A stretch of 64,000 nucleotides of DNA. Origin: Cyanomargarita calcarea GSE-NOS-MK-12-04C. Its GTDB lineage: Bacteria > Cyanobacteriota > Cyanobacteriia > Cyanobacteriales > Nostocaceae. Below, in pieces: positions 1-6,019 of this stretch. The stretch lies in the NCBI GenBank assembly GCA_019359595.1, contig JAHHGZ010000034.1:1-64000 (forward strand). The letters are read 5' to 3'. Every line of letters starts with the position of its first letter. The stretch's first letter is position 1. The position numbers and the translations under genes were made by a program. Under the pieces are notes generated by a model. It was not told the origin of the DNA. It saw only the letters and a list, made by a program, of their open reading frames with translations, and searched no databases.

Positions 1-335
1 CCACGACTATACCCACATGGGCAAAAGGGTAACTCCTTAAGAATATCGGAAGCTGGGTGCGGCGAAAGTCGCACGCCCAGATTTAACAGAGAGGTGCCGG
101 GGATAATACCCCGCATCGACTCTACCAGACCTAACTAGTTTAGGCTTGCAATAGGCAGAGTAAAAGTTGGTTAGGGCATCGAGATAAGGTAGGGTGAAAC
201 GTACAAATATTTCCCTCGTTTGTACCTCTTTCTGGCTTAGTTGTGAATAGGAGTTACGCCTACTTTATTGCCCGAAGGGACTGGGGGAAAGCGATTAGTT
301 TCACCCTCAATACATGGGATTATCTCCTAACAAAA
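1..335 (+). ncRNA. Putative omega RNA (HEARO-like) of the IsrB gene, 5' end possibly outside the window
   Basis: This 335-base stretch lies directly before an IsrB-like gene, which is where IscB/IsrB families encode their guide-carrying omega RNA. The sequence is rich in helices. Positions 191-200 pair perfectly with 298-307 (10 bp) and enclose a 7-bp hairpin at 201-207/219-225. There is a 5-bp hairpin at 130-134/140-144. At 53-80 a long hairpin carries a GAAA tetraloop (64-67) and a two-base bulge (74-75), and a further hairpin sits at 88-123. By family rule the guide would lie at the 5' end, taken from DNA flanking the element, so the RNA may start before base 1. The 5' half also resembles group II intron domains V and VI (see findings), which is the main alternative. 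Confidence 0.55.
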
Positions 336-1481
336 ATGACTCAACAAGTAACAAGAGTTCCAGTGGTTTCAAGTTCGGGCATTCTCCTAATGCCAACGAC
401 TTGTGCCAGAGCGAGAAGATGGATAGAACAAGGCAAAGCAACCGGAAAACGAAGTCCCATAGGCGTTTTTTACGTAGAGCTAAATCATCATCCATCGGGC
501 TTTAAGACCCAAGAGATAGTAGTAGGTGTAGATAGAGGTAAGGCTTTTACTGGTATTGCCATCCAAACAAAATTAGTAACAATAGCACTGTTTCATTTAT
601 GCTTGCCTGGGTTTTACAAGTCTAAGAAAGATAAAAAAGATAGGCAATCTGTAACAGGTAAAATGGCGAAGCGGGCACAAATTAGGCGCACTCGCAGGGG
701 ACGACGCATTAACCGGAAAGTAGTGTTCAAATTACGCAACCACCGAGAAAAGCGATTTGATAACCGTCGCCAAAATAAACTACCTCCAAGCGTTAAATCC
801 AACCGAGAAATGGAACTTCGTATTTTGTCTGAAATAGCCAAAATTGTTCCGATCACTGAATTTAGAGATGAGGCTTGTGGTGGAGATACTAAACGCAATG
901 GTCGCGGCGTTTCTCCCGTCACGGTTGGTACTGTTTGGTTCAGGGCTGAAGCTTCTAAAATTGCACCCGTTGTAGAAGTAGATTCCTACGATACAGGCAA
1001 GTATCGTCGCCAGTTGGGATTACTCAAAGACAGAAAAGACAAGTCTCGACAAACAAAAGAAACCCATGCCAACGATGCAATTGCGTTAGCGTCTTCGTAT
1101 TTTATTCAATACAAAGCTTTCCACACCTTAAATAGTCATGGACATCATTGGGTTGGAGAGTGTACTGTGACAAAAGCACCATTTATCGTGATTACTCGAC
1201 CTAAATTGTTTAGGCGCAAATTGCACCAAGAAAACTATTCAAAGGGCGGAATTTTAAAGCGACAAGGTGGAACAATAACGCCGTTTGGATTTCGGTCGGG
1301 AGATTATGTGCAAACTACCTATAAAGGTGAAGTTATTCGTGGTTGGGTAGGGGGATTTAGCAACACCGCAAAAACTAAAAATATCTCAATCTATGATCAC
1401 GACTGGAACCGTGTTGGTCAGTTTAATCCCAACAATATCAAATTAATAAAACGGAGTTCAAGATTATGCGTAGTAGCCTAA
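336..1481 (+). CDS. isrB: IsrB-like RuvC nuclease (IscB relative lacking HNH)
   Basis: The protein (381 aa from the ATG at 336) opens with a PLMP-type domain, ILLMPTTCARARRWIEQGKA at residues 16-35. It is followed by RuvC-I (IVVGVDRGKAFTGIA, Asp66), an arginine-rich bridge-helix region (about 113-145, RRTRRGRR), a likely RuvC-II region near Glu175, and RuvC-III (KETHANDAIALA, His244/Asp247). Only about 70 residues separate RuvC-II from RuvC-III and no HNH domain is present, which fits IsrB rather than IscB. The C-terminal 100 residues would be the target-adjacent-motif reading part. Members of this family are RNA-guided nickases of IS200/IS605-type elements. An in-frame ATG at 243 exists, but it lies inside the structured RNA and gives a non-family N-terminus, so 336 is preferred. 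No TnpA transposase is visible, so the copy is probably non-autonomous. Confidence 0.75.
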   Translation: MTQQVTRVPVVSSSGILLMPTTCARARRWIEQGKATGKRSPIGVFYVELNHHPSGFKTQEIVVGVDRGKAFTGIAIQTKLVTIALFHLCLPGFYKSKKDKKDRQSVTGKMAKRAQIRRTRRGRRINRKVVFKLRNHREKRFDNRRQNKLPPSVKSNREMELRILSEIAKIVPITEFRDEACGGDTKRNGRGVSPVTVGTVWFRAEASKIAPVVEVDSYDTGKYRRQLGLLKDRKDKSRQTKETHANDAIALASSYFIQYKAFHTLNSHGHHWVGECTVTKAPFIVITRPKLFRRKLHQENYSKGGILKRQGGTITPFGFRSGDYVQTTYKGEVIRGWVGGFSNTAKTKNISIYDHDWNRVGQFNPNNIKLIKRSSRLCVVA

Positions 1482-1488
1482 ATTGTTA

Positions 1489-1559
1489 CCAAATTGGTCG
1501 CTGTCCTCCGCACTGTTCTCTCTACGAGGAAAATTGATTGGAGGACGCAACCAATTTGG
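1489..1559 (+). terminator. Large hairpin right after isrB
   Basis: Bases 1489-1509 and 1540-1559 form an almost perfect 20-bp stem (one bulged base) around a 30-base loop, starting 8 bases after the isrB stop. The outer half of each arm is CCAAATTGG or CCAATTTGG. It could end the isrB transcript or be the subterminal hairpin of the element's right end. There is no clear U tract, so a simple rho-independent terminator is not certain. Confidence 0.5.
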
Positions 1560-1692
1560 CTCGCAATTCCTCCCAACACCAAATCAAAAATTTCGCGCGC
1601 GGACTCCTTGCTGTTTAAAGTTGATGAAACGTTCTAAGTCGCAACTTCTAAATATAAACTGGCGACAATTGCAATGGCAGGAATACGGCGCA

Positions 1693-1878
1693 GAAATGCT
1701 GGGAAGGGCGTTCAATATCTTTGTAGGACTTAGCAAAGTTGTCAATATTGATGCTTCCAATGGCGTCAAACTGAATAATGCTACAGTCATCACGCCAGAT
1801 ATCGATACTGAAAACGGAGTGTTCCATGTGATTGACACCGTACTCCTGCCAGCATCTGTGAACCTGTTTTACAGGTAG
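1693..1878 (+). pseudogene. 3' remnant of a fasciclin (FAS1) domain gene
   Basis: The open frame that ends at 1878 encodes GVKLNNATVITPDID followed by NGVFHVIDTVLLPASV, which matches the last strands of a FAS1 domain, including its conserved NGVIHVID-x-VLLP ending. The first two thirds of the domain and any signal peptide are missing. Upstream sequence in the same frame (1483-1690) does not look like FAS1. FAS1 proteins are usually secreted adhesion proteins of about 130-200 aa. The fragment lies just past the IsrB hairpin, so insertion of that element, with later decay, may have broken the gene. The 5' part is not in the window. No function is expected from the remnant. Confidence 0.6.
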
Positions 1879-1988
1879 TAAGTTTCAATACCCCAACGTA
1901 ACGTAAACCAGATGTCTTGCCTGTTTATATACATAATATATCTCACTACGATAGACAATTCTAATAGCTTTGATGCATAGGAACAGAC

Positions 1989-2960
1989 ATGATTGGAAAA
2001 ACATCCAAGGTTGGGGTGATTGGTGCGGGTCGTGTGGGTGCGGCAGTAGCAAATGCTCTAGTCCTACTACGTAAATGTGTCACTGTGGTTTTATTCGCTC
2101 GAACCTTATCAAAAGCGGAAGGAGAAGCATGGGATATTAGCGATTCCATTCCCCTGCTGTCAGAAATGGATGTGATACCAACCGATCGCTATGAAGATTT
2201 AGCTGATTCTGATGTCATTGTCATCACATCTGGGGCTACAAATAAAGAGGGGGAAAGCCGTTTAGATTTGTTGATGAAAAATGCAGAAATTATAATCGCA
2301 ACCATCAAAGAATTGGATCGGGTGGCTCCGAACGCAGTTGTAATTATTGTCAGCAATCCAGTCGATGTGTTAACCCGAATTGCGATACGTTCCGTAACCG
2401 AAGGTATCGCCAATTCTCAACGTCCTGAAAACTTAATTATTGGGTCAGGTACCGTTTTGGATACAGCAAGACTTAGATATAGGCTGGGTAAGCAACTGAA
2501 TGTGGATAATAGAGACATTCACACTTATGTGATTGGCGAGCATGGTGATAGTGAATTTACGGTTTGGTCAAGTGCGTTTATTGGCTCAATTCCCTTAGAA
2601 AAATTTCCCATGTCAGAAGGGGCTACATTCGCACAAATTACACAAAACTACACAGAATTAACCCGTTCGAGGGGCTATGCGATAGTAGAACGAAAAGGAG
2701 GCACGAGCTATGGAATAGCAACGGTAGTGGCTCAAATAATTGGGAGCATCTTGCGGGATGAAAAGCAAATATATACGGTATCGGTGAGAGCCGAATCAGC
2801 TTATGGAATTGGCGACGAGGTTGTACTCGGATTGCCGTGCATCATCGGTCAACAGGGAATTGAGCGGCAATTGTTGTTACCAAGGAATGATGAGGAACAA
2901 CGCTTGCTAGAAGAGTCAGCCGCCAAACTGGATGAAGCCTATAGTTCCTTAAATAAATGA
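1989..2960 (+). CDS. ldh: L-lactate dehydrogenase (LDH/MDH superfamily)
   Basis: A cytosolic NAD-dependent 2-hydroxyacid dehydrogenase of 323 aa, close to the usual 310-330 aa. The Rossmann motif GVIGAGRVGAAVA is at residues 8-20. The substrate loop reads NKEGESRLDLL, with the catalytic-loop arginine in place, followed by IVSNPVDVLT, the LDTARLRYRL substrate-arginine segment, and the proton-acceptor histidine in IGEHGDSE. The loop resembles lactate dehydrogenases (ETRLDL type) more than malate dehydrogenases, so pyruvate/lactate interconversion is most likely. The residue at the classic specificity site (Gln102 in LDH, Arg in MDH) aligns with Asn here, so substrate preference is not settled. 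The gene stands alone; the next gene downstream is an MFS transporter 170 bp away behind a heptamer repeat array. Confidence 0.85.
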   Translation: MIGKTSKVGVIGAGRVGAAVANALVLLRKCVTVVLFARTLSKAEGEAWDISDSIPLLSEMDVIPTDRYEDLADSDVIVITSGATNKEGESRLDLLMKNAEIIIATIKELDRVAPNAVVIIVSNPVDVLTRIAIRSVTEGIANSQRPENLIIGSGTVLDTARLRYRLGKQLNVDNRDIHTYVIGEHGDSEFTVWSSAFIGSIPLEKFPMSEGATFAQITQNYTELTRSRGYAIVERKGGTSYGIATVVAQIIGSILRDEKQIYTVSVRAESAYGIGDEVVLGLPCIIGQQGIERQLLLPRNDEEQRLLEESAAKLDEAYSSLNK

Positions 2961-3053
2961 ATTTCAAAGATTTAAAATCGATGTTTTGTTTGCTTTTTCA
3001 TAAAAAAATTCACTTCCTTCAAACCATTGACGAAGTTATTTCTCGTAACTTTT

Positions 3054-3123
3054 AACTCCAAACTCCTAACTCCAAACTCCAAACTCCAAACTCCAAACTC
3101 CTAACTCCTAACTCCTAACTCCG
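3054..3123. repeat. Heptamer tandem array (AACTCCA/AACTCCT), 10 units
   Basis: Ten contiguous 7-bp units of AACTCCA or AACTCCT occupy 70 bp and end 7 bp before the start codon of the MFS gene. They are short tandemly repeated sequences typical of heterocyst-forming cyanobacteria. The array would lie in the leader of that gene's mRNA. Confidence 0.9.
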
Positions 3124-3130
3124 TGAAGCT

Positions 3131-4315
3131 ATGTCCTTATCGCGATCGCCATTTAAAAATCAACTTTGGATAGGGGTTGCGCTGTCCTTCTATGCCTTTA
3201 TAGCCATTGGCATCGCGGAGGGGGGCTTGGGTGTCCTCATTCCCTCTATTCAGGCTACATACAACTTAACTGCTGCAACTATCACGCTACTTTTCATTAG
3301 CCAAGCCACAGGTTATATTGTGGCTGCATTTTCTAGCAGTTTGCTCAGTAGCCGCATCGGATTAGCACGGATGTTATTGCTGGGGGCTATTAGCCTGACA
3401 AGTGCCCTTCTTATTTATGCCCTTTCTCCCTACTGGTTGCTGATGGTTGCGGCTGGCACATTGATCGGTTTGGGGGTTGGACTCATTGATGCTGGCATCA
3501 ACAGCTACATAGCCCATCAGCAAAGCAATGCCGACTTGATGGGTATTCTCCACGCTTTTTATGGCATTGGCGCATTTTTGGGGCCGACTGTTGCCACCAC
3601 CCTGCTAGCAATGCATCTAAATTGGCGGCAGATTTACCTTGTATTTGCCGTAGTTGTAGGTTTGACAGTAATCGGGATGTTATGGGCCGTTGCGTATAAT
3701 TACAAGCCGTTAACTAAGCGATCGCAAGTGTCAGGCACGAGTGCAAAAGCTAATTTGGGTGTAGCTTTGAAGACACCGACGGTATTGCTAGCGGCGCTAT
3801 TATTGCTTGTATACGTAGGTATGGAAGTTTCTATTGGTAACTGGGCTTACAGCGTTCAGACCGTCAGCAGAGCCACACCAGCAACGCTTGCAGGTTACAG
3901 CGTCAGCGCCTACTGGATGGGACTAACTGTGGGACGATTAGCAACAGGGCGTGTTGTCAAATATCTCGGTGCAACTCGCACCCTTGACAGTGCTTTGATG
4001 TTGCTAGTAGTTGGTTTAGTTACTTGGTGGTTGTTACCAAATCAATTGCTGAGTTTGCCGATACTTGGCTTTGCTTTAGCTCCCATTTTTCCGATGACGA
4101 TTTGGTTAATGCCCCAAAGAGTTCCCCCTGCTATAGTCCCGGCAGCGATTGGTTTTATGACGAGCGTTGCCAGTTTGGGTGCAGCCGGAATACCCGCAAT
4201 ATTGGGTTGGTTTGCGGCTCGTTTTAGCTTGGGAATAATTCCCTTTTTGATGATTCCTTTGGCCGGGTTGATAGTGGTTTTACATCGTTGTTTGGTACAA
4301 CGTGCGACTGTATAA
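3131..4315 (+). CDS. MFS transporter, sugar/drug permease type
   Basis: A 394-aa inner-membrane protein with about 12 hydrophobic segments, the normal size for the major facilitator superfamily. It begins with a short cytoplasmic tail and a first helix at roughly residues 13-35. It contains a glycine-rich helix (GTLIGLGVGLIDAGINSYIA) and a positively charged cytoplasmic loop near residue 195. The motif HAFYGIGAFLGPTVAT resembles the fucose permease/YbjJ-like branch, so a sugar or small metabolite is a plausible cargo, but substrate and direction cannot be read from sequence. The start codon follows a heptamer repeat array by 7 bp, with no strong Shine-Dalgarno beyond a weak GTGAAG. No obvious partner gene is adjacent. 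Confidence 0.85.
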   Translation: MSLSRSPFKNQLWIGVALSFYAFIAIGIAEGGLGVLIPSIQATYNLTAATITLLFISQATGYIVAAFSSSLLSSRIGLARMLLLGAISLTSALLIYALSPYWLLMVAAGTLIGLGVGLIDAGINSYIAHQQSNADLMGILHAFYGIGAFLGPTVATTLLAMHLNWRQIYLVFAVVVGLTVIGMLWAVAYNYKPLTKRSQVSGTSAKANLGVALKTPTVLLAALLLLVYVGMEVSIGNWAYSVQTVSRATPATLAGYSVSAYWMGLTVGRLATGRVVKYLGATRTLDSALMLLVVGLVTWWLLPNQLLSLPILGFALAPIFPMTIWLMPQRVPPAIVPAAIGFMTSVASLGAAGIPAILGWFAARFSLGIIPFLMIPLAGLIVVLHRCLVQRATV

Positions 4316-4417
4316 TTATGAGGAAAGATTGTCCGTGATTTTCTTCCATCCAAGGAATAGCTATTCTCACTCTTGCACCTAGCTAATAGCTCAAATAGAT
4401 TGCTTGATAATTCTTTT

Positions 4418-4467
4418 AACCCATTTTAATGGGTTTAAGCTTTCAGCCTCAACTTTAGTTGAAGGCT
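4418..4467. repeat. Twin small hairpins, intergenic
   Basis: Two neighbouring hairpins follow one another: AACCCA/TGGGTT at 4418-4423/4430-4435, and AGCCTCAAC/GTTGAAGGCT at 4445-4453/4458-4467. They lie about 100 bp after the MFS gene and 70 bp before the VOC gene. They could act as a terminator, but they look more like a dispersed cyanobacterial palindromic repeat. Confidence 0.5.
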
Positions 4468-4534
4468 TGCTCCAAGATATTCACGAAGCGCACAATCTGA
4501 AATATCAATTTTTCACCATGATTTATGAGGTTTT

Positions 4535-4930
4535 ATGAAAGTTAGTTCTGCATATACAAGGTTACTCGTCTCGGATATAAAAGCTTGCTTTCTTTTCTAC
4601 AAAGATGTCATGGAATTTAATGTCAAAGTCGAAAATATAGAAGATGGATATGCTGAATTTCTAGTTGGAGATATGAAGCTGAGTTTATTTCGACGACAGG
4701 AGATGGCACAACTTATTGGTAATACAGAAAAGCCTGACCATGCCGAATGTCAAGATAAAGTAGCATTAATTCTTACAGTGCATGATGTGCAAGAAGAATA
4801 CCAAAAACTAACGCATCAAGGTGTCAAATTTACTGCTCCCCCGATGAACAATCCTTACTACGGCATCAAAACAGCTTATCTGCGAGATCCAGATGAAAAT
4901 CTGATTGGTTTATTTCAAATGATAGATTAG
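4535..4930 (+). CDS. VOC family protein (glyoxalase/bleomycin-resistance fold)
   Basis: A 131-aa protein made of two beta-alpha-beta-beta-beta modules of the vicinal oxygen chelate fold. The first starts with TRLLVSDIKACFLFYKDVME and the second with ALILTVHDVQEEYQKL. The end, AYLRDPDENLIGLFQ, carries the typical DPDGN-L-x-E-like motif with Gln in place of the last metal ligand. Family members include glyoxalase I, dioxygenases and antibiotic-binding proteins, and most small ones remain unassigned. Here the metal-site pattern is incomplete, so catalysis is uncertain. It is a single gene, and its stop codon touches a 22-bp tandem repeat array. Confidence 0.8.
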   Translation: MKVSSAYTRLLVSDIKACFLFYKDVMEFNVKVENIEDGYAEFLVGDMKLSLFRRQEMAQLIGNTEKPDHAECQDKVALILTVHDVQEEYQKLTHQGVKFTAPPMNNPYYGIKTAYLRDPDENLIGLFQMID

Positions 4931-4932
4931 AC

Positions 4933-5086
4933 AGACAGTTTGCTTGTGTATGGCAGACAGTTTGCTTGTGTATGGCAGACAGTTTGCTATTGTATGGTAG
5001 ACAGTTTGCTTGTGTATGGTAGACAGTTTGCTTGTGTATGGTAGACAGTTTGCTATTGTATGGTAGACAGTTTGCTATTGTATGGC
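4933..5086. repeat. 22-bp tandem repeat, seven copies plus a partial
   Basis: Unit starts are at 4933, 4955, 4977, 4999, 5021, 5043 and 5065, with a truncated eighth at 5087. Each unit begins AGACAGTTTGCT and ends TGTATGGC or TGTATGGT; the variable dinucleotide before TGTATGG is mainly TG or AT. There are no spacers, so it is not a CRISPR array. 22 is not a multiple of three and the array follows a stop codon, so it is not coding. Confidence 0.95.
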
Positions 5087-5275
5087 AGACAGCTTAAATA
5101 GGCAGGCATTATCAAATATAAGATAGGTGAGATGGAAGCCCACCCCATAAGAGTTTTGTGAATCTTATGAGGTGTCCTCCAGCCCACCCGAACCAAAAAA
5201 TAGCAGATGAAAAAGACTTTTGCTTCCTTGTCTAATATATAGGAGCAATTTTGTCCTAGCTGTTCTTTTTAATAC

Positions 5276-5294
5276 CCGACCTAAGGAAGGTCGG
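5276..5294. terminator. Possible terminator hairpin between the VOC gene and nirD
   Basis: Bases 5276-5282 (CCGACCT) pair with 5288-5294 (AGGTCGG), leaving a five-base loop, and TCGTTTT follows on the plus strand. It lies 67 bp past the nirD stop on the other strand, so it may serve either direction. The stem is only 7 bp. Confidence 0.35.
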
Positions 5295-5360
5295 TCGTTT
5301 TGAGTTGGGTCTCAATCCCCATATATAAACCTCCTTCTTCCTTCTTCCTTCTTCCTTCAT

Positions 5361-5723
5361 TCAATGGTTTACGTTGATTTGCACTTTTCCTTCAACTACT
5401 CTGGCTGTCCAAGTGGGAACACAAACAGCTTCATTATCTAAACATTGTCCAGTTTTTAGATTGAAATTTTGCTTGTAAATCGGAGATGCAACTTTGGCAA
5501 TCCCATTGCGATCGCCTACAATTCCTCTGGATAAAACATAAGTCTTACTAAAGGGGTCGTAGTTGCTAATGGCATAAATTTCGGTGCTGTTTCCAATGCG
5601 AAATATCGCAACTTGTTCACCTTTAACTAATGCACAGACACCTGTATTAGGTAGAATTTGTTCGAGGGAACAAACGGTCATCCACTGTGTTGTTGTTTGT
5701 TGATTTGATGCAGCTTGAAGCAT
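5361..5723 (-). CDS. nirD: Nitrite reductase [NAD(P)H] small subunit NirD
   Basis: A 120-aa protein of the Rieske-like NirD family: it has the fold of a Rieske ferredoxin (WMTVCSLEQILPNTGVCALVKGEQVAIFRI at about 14-43), but the Cys/His iron-sulphur ligands are absent, as is normal for NirD. The C-terminal part (SPIYKQNFNLKTGQCL, then VCVPTWTARVVEGKVQI) matches the family. NirD is the accessory subunit of the cytosolic enzyme that reduces nitrite to ammonium. It follows nirB on the same strand with a 296-bp gap filled with repeats, so joint transcription is likely but must cross a potential secondary structure. Confidence 0.88.
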   Translation of the reverse strand: MLQAASNQQTTTQWMTVCSLEQILPNTGVCALVKGEQVAIFRIGNSTEIYAISNYDPFSKTYVLSRGIVGDRNGIAKVASPIYKQNFNLKTGQCLDNEAVCVPTWTARVVEGKVQINVNH

Positions 5724-5746
5724 AAATTTAGGAATTGAATGGGAAG

Positions 5747-6019
5747 GGGGGGAGTTAGGAGTTAGGAGTTATGAGTTAGGAGTGATGAGTTACGAATAGG
5801 ACTTAAGCCCACGCAGGTGTAGCTCTGTTTGTAGAGCAAGACCCTTATAGGGTGAGCGGTTCATACAGAATCGGTATTACGCACAGAAGACAGAGAACCG
5901 TTGGAGTTTGGGAGAGTTTTTGCGCAAGTCCTAATGAATTTTTAACTCCTAACTCCTAACTCCTAACTCCTAACTCCTAACTCCTAACTCCTAACTCCTA
6001 ACTCCTAACTCCTAACTCT
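5747..6019. repeat. Inverted heptamer arrays and a foldback element between nirB and nirD
   Basis: GAGTTAG/GAGTTAT-type heptamers (about 5747-5790) face a forward AACTCCT array (5944-6017), so the two could pair in the nirBD mRNA. Between them 5798-5932 has terminal inverted repeats, AGGACTTAAGC against GCGCAAGTCCT, the look of a small foldback element. The forward array runs into the nirB stop codon. Confidence 0.75.

Noticed and set aside
243-335. Upstream ATG (243) as isrB start
   Set aside because: The added residues do not match the family and fall inside the structured RNA, including the arm at 298-307.
4933-5095. Possible CRISPR array
   Set aside because: The 22-bp units are contiguous with no spacers, and no cas genes are near.
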